Shown piece by piece: positions 16,080 through 24,364 of a stretch of DNA of 40,297 bases. Both the position numbers and the translations under genes were made by a program. Each line of letters begins with the position of its first letter. The stretch's first letter is position 1. Location: contig USPD01000009.1 of NCBI GenBank assembly GCA_900556585.1, positions 1 to 40,297 on the forward strand. The letters run 5' to 3'. The notes beneath the pieces are model-generated. The model was not told where the DNA came from, did not search any database, and saw only the letters and a program-made list of their open reading frames with translations. The stretch comes from an uncultured Eggerthella sp. (GTDB lineage: Bacteria; Actinomycetota; Coriobacteriia; Coriobacteriales; Eggerthellaceae).

Positions 16080-16580
16080 GATGAGACTCTTCTCTCTAGA
16101 CCAATTGACCACACAAGACCAGCGTCATATTCGCCATTAATATACCGACGAGGCTCTTTTTGAAATCATGAGGTTTTCCGTAGTATTCAGTATTTAAACT
16201 ACCTCCCCTTTTGATTTTTTCACTTTTATACAATCAACCAACACCTCCCAGTTTTCTGAGGTTATGCCCACATATGATCCAACCAACTGATGCGCAGAAC
16301 ATTCCTACCAGCCATAATGATTGCTCTGTCAGTACATCGATTGTTAGACAGGCTACAAAAGGAGTACAAGCCCCTTCGTAGCCCTATAACAACCCGCTCT
16401 CATAGTGGATTGGGGTTACATCACAAAGCACTGGGTGACACCAGAGTATCTATCGGAAGGAGTTCACGGACACGGCGGCGGAGAAGCAACTGGACATGGC
16501 TGAAGTCGCAGCAGGGTTGTTAGACCCATCCGAATATCGAGAAAAATAGCATCAAACATCAGCTCGCAGGAAATGACCAG
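16080..16580. other. Gene-free region with a decayed transposase scrap
   Basis: Five hundred bases separate the unknown membrane-protein gene from the acyltransferase that ends the capsule locus. The left 200 bases should hold the promoter of the membrane-protein gene, though no clear -35/-10 pair was found. The right part carries the transposase-like scrap listed separately. No terminator was seen for the capsule operon. Confidence 0.45.
16290..16550 (+). pseudogene. Possible transposase C-terminal remnant, frameshifted
   Basis: One plus-strand frame reads LLDRLQKEYKPLRSP and RSHSGLG. A neighbouring frame continues as GYITKHWVTPEYLSEG. Joined, RSHSGLGYITKHWVTPEY resembles the HSxLGYxTPxEY ending of IS3/IS481-type integrase-core transposases. 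A third frame reads FTDTAAEKQLDMAEVAAGLL before a stop. The pieces are short and broken, and the family assignment is weak. Confidence 0.3.
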
Positions 16581-17660
16581 CTAGATTCCAAATAGTCTCT
16601 TAATCATTTGACACCTTTTAGAGAGGAGTACAACGAATACTGCTACGCCAATCGAGCAAGCCAGAACGAAAGTGAAAAGGAAGGCATGTGGGTAATCAGC
16701 CGTCGGAGACCAGATTCCTTGCCATCCGAGTATGCCGTAGACGCACACCACCACGAATACCATGTGAACAAGGTAGATGATTGTGCTCGAATTGCGCGCC
16801 GCTACCGCGGCATTCGATGACTTGCTCTTAACCTTGTGCACCGAAAGAAAGAAAAGGCCTACAGCAAAAGCGACGCAAAATGGAAGATGCGCGTCGTGGG
16901 AAACAGCAATACACCCGAACGCCCCTACAAGAGCTATGGCGGCGGAGACGGCGGGTCGTATGCCCGCAACAACGTTCCAATGCATGCCCAAGTAGGCTCC
17001 GAGGGCGATGTAGAAAAAGCCCTCGAACACACCGTTGCGGACATTGGTGAATGCAAGATAGTAGACATCGATTATCGATGAAACCGCATCAGGAGTCCAT
17101 TCCCACTCGTGAAGGCAGGAAATGGCAAACCCGATTAACATCGTAATCGCCGAAACTACAAGAATCAATCCCGGTCGAACTTCCTTGCGCAGCATGAGGT
17201 AGACGAGAGTGAAACCGATTACGCTCGCTAACAGATACCAGAGAGGCCATGAATACACACCCGACCCCACCAATAGGAAACCCCTTAATTCGCTCACGAG
17301 GAAACCTGCAGCGCTCTGACGAGAAACGAACGCCCCAACCAGGTTCAAAGGCAACAGGATGAAGAACCAGGTTGCATAAAGTCGAAACAGCTTCTTTACC
17401 GTCGAACGCACGCGCCGCGATGATGCAGACTCAGCTTCACAGAAGTCCTTGGAAGCCAATCCTTTGAAGCAGAGGAATCCCGACGCAATGAAGAAGAATG
17501 GCACGGCGACACAATCGAGCCCGTCGATGATGCAATTGACGGTCGTGCTGCCTAGCGACATGAGAGGTTTAGTGTGAATCTCCACGACGACAAGCGCCAT
17601 AATCAGTTTCACATAGTCCAGAACGGGAAAGGCAGCTCGTTTTGTTATCGAGCAAGGCAT
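16581..17660 (-). CDS. Acyltransferase family 3 membrane protein
   Basis: About 359 residues with roughly ten hydrophobic segments. It has the family opening FPVLDYVKLIMALVVVEIHTKPL and PFFFIASGFLCFKG, in which the conserved His and the FFxxSGF motif are present. Such proteins move acetyl or similar groups onto sugars of surface polysaccharides. The ATG at 17,660 follows GGGGGA at 10 nt; an in-frame GTG at 17,678 is less likely. It is last in the capsule operon, 113 bases after the flippase gene, and probably decorates the polysaccharide. Confidence 0.85.
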   Translation of the reverse strand: MPCSITKRAAFPVLDYVKLIMALVVVEIHTKPLMSLGSTTVNCIIDGLDCVAVPFFFIASGFLCFKGLASKDFCEAESASSRRVRSTVKKLFRLYATWFFILLPLNLVGAFVSRQSAAGFLVSELRGFLLVGSGVYSWPLWYLLASVIGFTLVYLMLRKEVRPGLILVVSAITMLIGFAISCLHEWEWTPDAVSSIIDVYYLAFTNVRNGVFEGFFYIALGAYLGMHWNVVAGIRPAVSAAIALVGAFGCIAVSHDAHLPFCVAFAVGLFFLSVHKVKSKSSNAAVAARNSSTIIYLVHMVFVVVCVYGILGWQGIWSPTADYPHAFLFTFVLACSIGVAVFVVLLSKRCQMIKRLFGI

Positions 17661-17773
17661 TGTGCTATCGTCCCCCACGTTCCGTGGCTCTTCTAAAACT
17701 TGAAATCCATAGTGATATTAATCTCATAATGACTCCTTGCGTATATGCAACGACACTCGAATTGAACTCGTTT

Positions 17774-19174
17774 TTATGATCGTCTCGACAACGACCCGAG
17801 GCCCTCACGCAGGAGAGCGACGTAACTGCAGTCGAACCACCGGCACACGTAGAGAACCCAGTACCAGTTGTTGAAGACCATCTGCGAGGCAAGCTGCCCG
17901 ACGATAAGCCCCCAGACTCCAAGCCCGAGTGCGCTGAAAGCGGCCGACAACGCCGTACCGGCAACCGCGAAGGCGATGAACGCCTTGATATAGGGAACCT
18001 CGTTTCGATTCGAGACGAAGGCCGCGAAGTTCGTCGACTGCTTCCAGAACAGGTAGTGGACCAGCATGAGGACGAGCACCGGAAGCGGCAGGGAGTAGCT
18101 CGGCCTGATCAACACGACCAAGGGCATGACGACGAGGCAGATGCCGGCGCCACAGACGACGTACAGAGCAAGGTATGCCGCGCTCGACTTCGCCACGAGC
18201 TCCCTTTCGCGCTCGGCATCGCCGGAGGCGAAGGCAGACTGGAGGGAGGGGTGGACGGAGTTCGCATAGACCGAGGCGAAGTTGGCGACCGCGTTCACGA
18301 GCTGCGTCGCGAGGGAGTAAGTCCCCGTGTCGGCGAGGGAGAGGAAGGACGCGCATATCAGCGTGTTCGACTGGGAGACAAGGTAGTTGGAGAGCATGAC
18401 GAGCCCGTCCTTGTACGCGTTCGGCGAGATCGCCTTGTAGAGGCGCCTCTGCCAAGCCGCGTCGCGAAGACGCCTCATGCCGCCCCCGCCCAGGTTCTCC
18501 GACACTTCGCGGAAGCCCCAGAAGTAATGGGAGCAGAGGAGGCGGTAGGCGACCCCCTGCGCGACGTAGCCAACGACAGGGCCGACGAGCCCGAACCCGC
18601 ACCAGAGCATCGCCCCCGACAGAGCCAGCTGGCAGAGCACGGAGAGCACGAGCGACTTGTTGATCTCAGCGAAACGCCCCATCCCTCGCAAAGCCGACTC
18701 GAAGTAGGTGAAGAACAAGTTGAAGAACACCCCGACGGCGTACAGAAGCCATATCGGCTCGGCATAAGCCACCGCCTCACCCGATACGCTGGAAACATAG
18801 AGCGCCCCCAGCGTCACCAGAGCGACAAGCGCTATCCCGGAAATCAGGGCGTAGATCCTCCTCGAAACGAAGAACACGTTCGCGAAAAGCCCCCAGCTGA
18901 CATCCCCGTCGCCGTCGGACTCCAAGATTCCGTTTCTTGTCAGGTCCTTTGCCCCGGACAGGCAGTAGGCGAAATTCCGAGCTACGGCAGGAGCAAAACC
19001 AAGCTGGAGCAGAGAGGCGACGCTTCCGACCGCAATGAAGACGTACCAGAGCCCGAGCTCGTCGTCGCCAAGAAAACGGAGAAGGAACGGCAGTAAGAAG
19101 AAGTTCACGCCGAGGCGGAAGACGAGCCCGATGTAATTCCAGGCGATGTCCTTCTTGCTCAATGCGATTCTCAA
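17774..19174 (-). CDS. wzx: Wzx-type polysaccharide flippase
   Basis: This 466-residue protein with about 12-14 membrane helices belongs to the MATE/MVF (MurJ/Wzx) superfamily. It begins KKDIAWNYIGLVFRLGVNFFLLPFLLRFLG and should flip the undecaprenyl-linked repeat unit to the outer face. It starts with TTG in a TTGA overlap with the stop of the polymerase gene, so translation is coupled. Its GC content, judged by eye at about 60%, is much higher than that of the flanking genes, with many GAC/GCC/CTC codons. It was probably acquired from a different source than the front of the locus. Confidence 0.9.
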   Translation of the reverse strand: MRIALSKKDIAWNYIGLVFRLGVNFFLLPFLLRFLGDDELGLWYVFIAVGSVASLLQLGFAPAVARNFAYCLSGAKDLTRNGILESDGDGDVSWGLFANVFFVSRRIYALISGIALVALVTLGALYVSSVSGEAVAYAEPIWLLYAVGVFFNLFFTYFESALRGMGRFAEINKSLVLSVLCQLALSGAMLWCGFGLVGPVVGYVAQGVAYRLLCSHYFWGFREVSENLGGGGMRRLRDAAWQRRLYKAISPNAYKDGLVMLSNYLVSQSNTLICASFLSLADTGTYSLATQLVNAVANFASVYANSVHPSLQSAFASGDAERERELVAKSSAAYLALYVVCGAGICLVVMPLVVLIRPSYSLPLPVLVLMLVHYLFWKQSTNFAAFVSNRNEVPYIKAFIAFAVAGTALSAAFSALGLGVWGLIVGQLASQMVFNNWYWVLYVCRWFDCSYVALLREGLGSLSRRS

Positions 19175-20478
19175 GCCGATTCCCCCTCTGACTCAACAGA
19201 TGCTTCGAAAGCAATGAGCAGCACGCCCCACCAGAATGCCGACGCTACGTTTGCGATAACGATGGCATCGAAAACCCCTAGAACCATGAAAGTCGCAACC
19301 ACGACTCCATAGCGAAGCTTCGGGAGCCCTTTTGACGATCCGAGAGACAAGAGAGGAACAATAAGGCATATTACAAACCCTATTACGGAAATAACTCCGC
19401 CCTCCAACAGAAGCCAAATGTAAGTGTTGTGCGGCTCTACCAGCATCGCATGTCCCTGAAATGAGAAAGAGTTCCATACCCCATCGGTATATGCACGTTC
19501 AATAACACCAGTGTTGAGTCCTGTATACCAGTCCTGAAAAGGGAACACGTTTCCGAGGCCATAGCCGAAAAGCTGTTCCAGCGGCGACCCGTCTCGGAAC
19601 ACCGCATAAGAGGCTTCCCAGGTTGCATAACGCTCAGACTGTAGATTGCCTGCTCTTCCAGACAGAAATGCCTCAACGGGATTAAAGGCCAAAAGAACAA
19701 TCATTGCTCCAAGAACAAGCAGTATCGTTGCCGCCGCGTTTTTAGTGGGCAGGAAGTAGATTAGCGAGAGAGCCAAGGCTGGATACATGCCTCCCCTAGA
19801 GCCGGTAAGGAGAGTGGAAGCGAGCAAGACAACGACCGAAAAAAGTAAAAGAGATTTTGGTATAAGCGTGTTTGCCCCCTTACGACTGACTGCAAGTGCG
19901 ATGACAAGGGCGTTTGCGTAGCCTAGAGCCACTGACCCAAGGCCCGGGCAGTAAAGACGTCCATTAGCAAGGCTAATACCATAAGCAGCAAAGTTGTACA
20001 CGACAAGAACACATGAGAACAAAGCTGCAGCGACTACCACGATTTCGATGAGTCCCGAGAATCGGATACCACGCTTCTTGGCAACGCCTACGAGAAACCC
20101 AGCAAACAAAAGCGGGGAAACCATCCAAAGAGCCTGCATCGGTACTCTCTGAATAACCCTTCCTGAAACCCATGCGCAAATCAGTCCCCATAGCACCATA
20201 CAGCCAAACAATGTCAGTATTGGCAGCACAATATGCCGTACGCCAGATGCTCCTTCCCCAAGCGCAACAAAGTACGCCGCTCCAAGCAAGATTGCTCCCA
20301 CAGCGACGATAACCACTTGAGATGGAATCAGGTACCCGAATGCGTACAGCTCGATCGTATCCAATCCCGGGAAAGCTCCAACAAGAGGAACCATGAGAAC
20401 AACAGTGCATAGAATGAGCGGCGCGCTCTTCCGGTTCGATTTAAAACTCGGCCTTCTTATTTTGACGGCGTTCAGCAC
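19171..20478 (-). CDS. wzy: Wzy-type polysaccharide polymerase (O-antigen ligase superfamily)
   Basis: About 435 residues and 10-12 membrane segments, with the family signatures TGSRGG in a membrane-proximal segment and a large loop ending in EPHNTYIWLLLEGG. This matches the Wzy_C/WaaL fold that joins lipid-linked repeat units outside the membrane. A GTG at 20,478 has GAGG at 7 nt; a TTG at 20,493 is an alternative. The gene overlaps the upstream glycosyltransferase by 38 bases and the flippase by 4. Confidence 0.88.
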   Translation of the reverse strand: MLNAVKIRRPSFKSNRKSAPLILCTVVLMVPLVGAFPGLDTIELYAFGYLIPSQVVIVAVGAILLGAAYFVALGEGASGVRHIVLPILTLFGCMVLWGLICAWVSGRVIQRVPMQALWMVSPLLFAGFLVGVAKKRGIRFSGLIEIVVVAAALFSCVLVVYNFAAYGISLANGRLYCPGLGSVALGYANALVIALAVSRKGANTLIPKSLLLFSVVVLLASTLLTGSRGGMYPALALSLIYFLPTKNAAATILLVLGAMIVLLAFNPVEAFLSGRAGNLQSERYATWEASYAVFRDGSPLEQLFGYGLGNVFPFQDWYTGLNTGVIERAYTDGVWNSFSFQGHAMLVEPHNTYIWLLLEGGVISVIGFVICLIVPLLSLGSSKGLPKLRYGVVVATFMVLGVFDAIVIANVASAFWWGVLLIAFEASVESEGESA

Positions 20479-21223
20479 TTCTATACCTCGCAAGTAGTAT
20501 TTTGTCCATAGCTTGTTTGCCTAAAACATTCAGCATGACACGCTTGAAGCTCAATCTAAGCGGAGCGAATGAGCCATCGCACAGCCGCCGTCGCTCATCA
20601 GTGAGCCATGAGCCACTTTTATGATGGATCGTTACCGTTTCTTTCCTAAACCAGCGTGACCCGATTTCGTGCTTGTATGGGCAAAAGACAATGTTTGGGT
20701 ACAGCGTGAACCCATCAACAACTTGAAATGTGTTGTCGCGAACGAGTCCTCGCTTGAGATAGTAGTCCGTTATCATCTCGACGTTTGTCGTCACGTCGAA
20801 AGACCCGTCCTCCATAACGAATCGTCTATCCTTGTAGGAACTCAAAAGATCACCAAATCCAGCAAATCCTTTTTCGCTAGCCATGATTCCAGTTGGGATG
20901 GAATGAACGTTCTCGAATCCGGAAAATGCCTCGCACTCAAGGTAGGGATCGAGCGGTCTCAGAACTTCGACATCGGTGTCCATATATACACCACCTTGTG
21001 TGTACATGGCATACAGCCGAACGTAATCAGTAACGAAAGCGAACTGCCTGGCTTCATATGCTTCGCGCACGTACTCATTGGAAGTGACGTCAAACGAATC
21101 TTCGTCCCATCGAATGATTTCGAAAGCTGGCAACACTTTTTGCCAGCTTTCGATGCACCGCAAGGCTAAATCAGGCATCTTGCCTCGCCCGAACCAGCAA
21201 TAATGTATCTTCTTGGGTATCAT
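20441..21223 (-). CDS. GT32-like glycosyltransferase (OCH1-type, DxD)
   Basis: The 260-residue protein opens with IPKKIHYCWFGRGKMPDLALRCIESW and contains GGVYMDTDVEVLRPLD, the DxD metal-binding motif of the glycosyltransferase sugar-binding family found in capsule clusters. It should add one sugar to the growing lipid-linked unit in the cytoplasm; donor unknown. The start has AAGGAC just upstream. Confidence 0.88.
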   Translation of the reverse strand: MIPKKIHYCWFGRGKMPDLALRCIESWQKVLPAFEIIRWDEDSFDVTSNEYVREAYEARQFAFVTDYVRLYAMYTQGGVYMDTDVEVLRPLDPYLECEAFSGFENVHSIPTGIMASEKGFAGFGDLLSSYKDRRFVMEDGSFDVTTNVEMITDYYLKRGLVRDNTFQVVDGFTLYPNIVFCPYKHEIGSRWFRKETVTIHHKSGSWLTDERRRLCDGSFAPLRLSFKRVMLNVLGKQAMDKILLARYRSAERRQNKKAEF

Positions 21224-21326
21224 GGTTGTCCTTCCGGTTTGAAAGTCATTTTTGTAACCAGCAGATTGGAGATGGATCTATGCACTCCGAATTATTCGAC
21301 GGGTGTTCTGCCGACAAAAGGCGAGT

Positions 21327-21767
21327 CTAGCTCTCGCTGTTTTCTCGAATGCATCGCGCGGGGACACCGGCCCATACAGAATTATCAGGAGCGTCGGACA
21401 GCATTACTGCATTCGCTCCTACTACAACGTTATCCCCTAGGGTTATTGGTCCGAGAATTTTAGAGCCTGCACCGAGATAACAGTTGTCGCCTATAACGGG
21501 CACATCGTAGTGCCCGCTTCGTCCTCCAACAGTTACGCCTTGGGCGATAACGCAGTCCCTGCCGATTTTCGCGCGTTTGTGAATTACGACACCGATTCCC
21601 TTGTATCCAAACATCGTCCCTTCGCCAATTTCGCATTCTGACGGAATGAAACTATTATGAATGAGGTAAATCCACATCTCGCATAAACGGGCCAATGGGC
21701 GAAGGCCATGCTTGTGAAGCCAATTTGCTCTTCTGTATTTGTTGATTGCATTGAACCGATGACTCAT
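21327..21767 (-). CDS. Serine-acetyltransferase-like hexapeptide transferase
   Basis: This 146-residue protein has left-handed beta-helix repeats (IHKRAKIGRDCVIAQGVTVG and PVIGDNCYLGAGSKILGP) and the GVPARCIRE ending typical of CysE/NodL-like acetyltransferases. The His of VIHKRAKIG is the likely general base. In this context it probably acetylates a sugar instead of serine. Start at an ATG with AGGGAG 4 nt upstream, 12 bases after the preceding stop. Confidence 0.85.
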   Translation of the reverse strand: MSHRFNAINKYRRANWLHKHGLRPLARLCEMWIYLIHNSFIPSECEIGEGTMFGYKGIGVVIHKRAKIGRDCVIAQGVTVGGRSGHYDVPVIGDNCYLGAGSKILGPITLGDNVVVGANAVMLSDAPDNSVWAGVPARCIRENSES

Positions 21768-21779
21768 TCGTCTCCCTTC

Positions 21780-22325
21780 CTATCTGGATAAATCAGCAAC
21801 AATCGCGTCGATGTAACGGTCGATGTAATATCTTTCCGAAGACTTCAGCGCACCCCTTTTCAACTTTTGAAGAAGAGAAGAGCCTTTCCTGAGGCGGTCA
21901 ATGGCTTTCGCCAGTTCGTCAGCGGAACACTCCTTCAGCACAACCCCCTCTTCACCGTCACGAACTATTTCTGCGTTGTAGCAGATGTCGCTTACAATGC
22001 TGGGAACGGCAGCGATCTTCGTTTCGACTAGCACCCCTGGAATGCCCTCGTGCGGCCAGCGCGTTGGGAACAAATGGAGGTCGTACTTTGCGAGCTCCAT
22101 CACCGGGTCTTCCTCGACAGAATCAAAAACGCCCTTGTAGCTAACATTGTGCAAAGCCGCGCATTGGGTTTGAAAATAGCTCTTAAACGCTTTGTCGACC
22201 TGCCCGTAGAACGAAAACCCGACATCGGGAAGCCTACTGGCAACTTCGAGAACCACGTCTGCCCCTTTTTCTAGGCTAATTCTCGAAAAGAAGACACATT
22301 GAAAAGTGAACCGATTAAGCTCCAT
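21780..22325 (-). CDS. GT4 glycosyltransferase, C-terminal (donor-binding) half only
   Basis: From an ATG at 22,325 with a perfect GGAGG at 6 nt, the 181-residue product begins MELNRFTFQCVFFSRISLEKGADVV, exactly where the second Rossmann domain of a GT-B enzyme starts. It carries the EX7E motif (HEGIPGVLVETK), which binds the nucleotide sugar. The acceptor domain is missing. A matching N-terminal half is encoded at 23,763-24,281, with the PaaK-like gene in between. The start overlaps the stop of that gene. The two halves may assemble into one enzyme, or be the wreck of one. Confidence 0.8.
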   Translation of the reverse strand: MELNRFTFQCVFFSRISLEKGADVVLEVASRLPDVGFSFYGQVDKAFKSYFQTQCAALHNVSYKGVFDSVEEDPVMELAKYDLHLFPTRWPHEGIPGVLVETKIAAVPSIVSDICYNAEIVRDGEEGVVLKECSADELAKAIDRLRKGSSLLQKLKRGALKSSERYYIDRYIDAIVADLSR

Positions 22326-23679
22326 GCTCAACCTCCGATACAACGAATCGCAATTTTGCCGAGTTCGTACGCTCAAGTGCAGGGACGTACTCAAACTCTA
22401 CGGGTACTGCGGCGCCGACTGAACCCCTGAATGCCTTCAGGGCAACCTTCTCATCCTCGATACATGAATGCGGGTCTCCTACGACACGGAGAGAAACTGA
22501 GTAATCTTCATGCTGGTAAATTTGCGCTTCTTTGAAATTGGGAGTGTCCTTGAAAACGTGATCAAGTTTTCCTATTTTCGTACCATCCGGCATTACGAGG
22601 TAGTCTTCGCTCCTGCCGTCGAGCGAAAGAACCTCTCTGCGCTGCCCATCAGCATTAGAAACACTCGCAATGTCCTTCGTACAGTATCGAATGAGAGGGG
22701 TAGCGTAATTATAGAGGCACGTTCCAATGACTAACGATTCTTTGATACCCTCAATGGGAAGGAACTCTACAACGGAGAAATCCTCGTCTACGAGAATTTT
22801 TCCGTCCGGCTGCTCTGAGAAAATCGCTACGTTTTCAGTTTGGCCATAGGCTTGCACGGGTCGCACGCCGAAAGCTCGCTTTATCGCGCTCGCTTGGTGT
22901 TCAAGTAAGTTTTCCGCTCCGCAAGTAACGGCCTTGACAAAGTCAAACTTCAAGCCACGTTCGTTCATCCATTGCGCCAGCAGCGTCATGAGCGACGGGT
23001 ACCCGCTAATCCACTCAAACCGCTGCTCAGAAACAATCTCGTAATACCACTTGAGATTTTCCGGGCTTTCATGAAAGGCGCTCATGTAATAGCGCTTGCC
23101 AGGCTTGTCTATACGCCAAAAGGGCGGTTTGATTGTCCGTTTTGGCACAACATTACGGGATGAAAATTGAGCCTGCCACGTACCGATTTCCAAGCCGTGC
23201 TGTCTATAAAATCGCCAGAAACATGCGAACTGAGCCTGTTGGCACTCAAGAGTGCTGGCAAATTGAAAGCCTGACCCCGTGGTTCCGCTTGTGTGCACAT
23301 GGAGGATTTTCATGTCTTTTGCTTTGCTGGACACAAAAGACGAAGGATTTGCTTTGACCATGTCCTTTGTTAGAATCGGTAGCCTGGTTAGATCTTCAGC
23401 GGACTTAATTGATTGTGGATTAACCCCGCCTTCATTCATTAGATTGCGGTAATACGGAACTGTGCGATAAGCATGGTCGATTAATTTCCTCAGACGCTCG
23501 TCACGCCATTCATAGAGCTGGTCCTGGCTCCAATTCTTATGCGATTCGAATTCTTCTAGCATGCGGTGGAACCCTGCGCCATAGCGGGTTCTTTGGATGT
23601 TTGCACCGGCTATAGAAAAGGCGATATTCTGGGCAAATACAGGAAGATGGTTGTAAACGTCTATTAGTGGCATCGTCAT
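22315..23679 (-). CDS. PaaK/CapK-like adenylate-forming ligase
   Basis: This 454-residue cytoplasmic protein resembles phenylacetate-CoA ligase and the CapK proteins of capsule clusters. It has the P-loop-like HTSGTTGSGFQF, the YGQTE motif, and LDGRSEDYLVMPDGTKI near the hinge to the C-terminal domain. It likely activates an acyl or amino acid group as an adenylate, perhaps to decorate the polysaccharide; the substrate is unknown. AAGGAAGG precedes the ATG. It separates the two halves of a GT4 enzyme. Confidence 0.85.
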   Translation of the reverse strand: MTMPLIDVYNHLPVFAQNIAFSIAGANIQRTRYGAGFHRMLEEFESHKNWSQDQLYEWRDERLRKLIDHAYRTVPYYRNLMNEGGVNPQSIKSAEDLTRLPILTKDMVKANPSSFVSSKAKDMKILHVHTSGTTGSGFQFASTLECQQAQFACFWRFYRQHGLEIGTWQAQFSSRNVVPKRTIKPPFWRIDKPGKRYYMSAFHESPENLKWYYEIVSEQRFEWISGYPSLMTLLAQWMNERGLKFDFVKAVTCGAENLLEHQASAIKRAFGVRPVQAYGQTENVAIFSEQPDGKILVDEDFSVVEFLPIEGIKESLVIGTCLYNYATPLIRYCTKDIASVSNADGQRREVLSLDGRSEDYLVMPDGTKIGKLDHVFKDTPNFKEAQIYQHEDYSVSLRVVGDPHSCIEDEKVALKAFRGSVGAAVPVEFEYVPALERTNSAKLRFVVSEVEHGA

Positions 23680-23762
23680 TTTTCCTTCCTTGATATCAGT
23701 AAAGCAACTTTGCCGCTAGACAAGTGCCTTTCGGACTGGTCGAGCACATGCGATTACGGCTC

Positions 23763-24281
23763 TTACTTAATCACTTTTATCGAGTCATCCACGGGCTTAG
23801 TAAGCATGAATTCTTTGCCGGCTACCTCGTCAAACTCAGCGGGCCGCTCGCGACAATTCGGATATATGGCAACGTTATTAGCCCCTATCTGCTCAAGCGA
23901 TTGCTTCATGCCTTCTGTTTCTACATACACACGTCGATACTCGTTCATCCTTTTCACATACGCTGCGTCTTTGGGAGTATCGCCTCCCATGACCACCAAA
24001 AGAGATTGCCGCATTTTCGTTCTGTTGAAGTAGTAGAGTATGCACGTCAGCCTGAAACGCCATTTACCCGAAACGCCAAGCACAAGCGAACCATTGCGAG
24101 ACAGAACTGCGTGCAATAGACAACATATGACATGAAAAGTAAGCCTCTTGGACTGAGTGAGGTCTAACTTTTCCACTTTCAGTCTTTTTGCAAGGTGCCT
24201 GCATAAAAGGGCGTTCTTCACCGTTACGCCGCCATACGGAGGCGGAAAACTGCCAATGTATGTAATCTTTTGTGGTTTCAT
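23763..24281 (-). CDS. GT4 glycosyltransferase, N-terminal (acceptor-binding) half only
   Basis: About 172 residues, beginning KITYIGSFPPPYGGVTVKNALL, the hallmark of the GT-B N-terminal domain with its glycine-rich loop. It continues through VVMGGDTPKDAAY to VAIYPNCRERPAEF, which is where the interdomain linker of a normal GT4 lies. The frame ends 16 residues later (MLTKPVDDSIKVIK). No donor-binding domain follows; that half is found at 21,780-22,325. The start is an ATG (or a TTG three bases earlier) with no clear Shine-Dalgarno. Confidence 0.78.
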   Translation of the reverse strand: MKPQKITYIGSFPPPYGGVTVKNALLCRHLAKRLKVEKLDLTQSKRLTFHVICCLLHAVLSRNGSLVLGVSGKWRFRLTCILYYFNRTKMRQSLLVVMGGDTPKDAAYVKRMNEYRRVYVETEGMKQSLEQIGANNVAIYPNCRERPAEFDEVAGKEFMLTKPVDDSIKVIK

Positions 24282-24364
24282 CAAATTAAGCTTGCTTTTT
24301 CAGCGATCGAGAAAGCAGGAATAGCAATCTCTCAGCCTTCCATATACATGGTGGAGTTTCGGCA

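Noticed and set aside
18056..19096. 346-residue plus-strand frame opposite the flippase
   Set aside because: It is a long shadow frame caused by the high GC of wzx; the product is a charged low-complexity chain with no domain.
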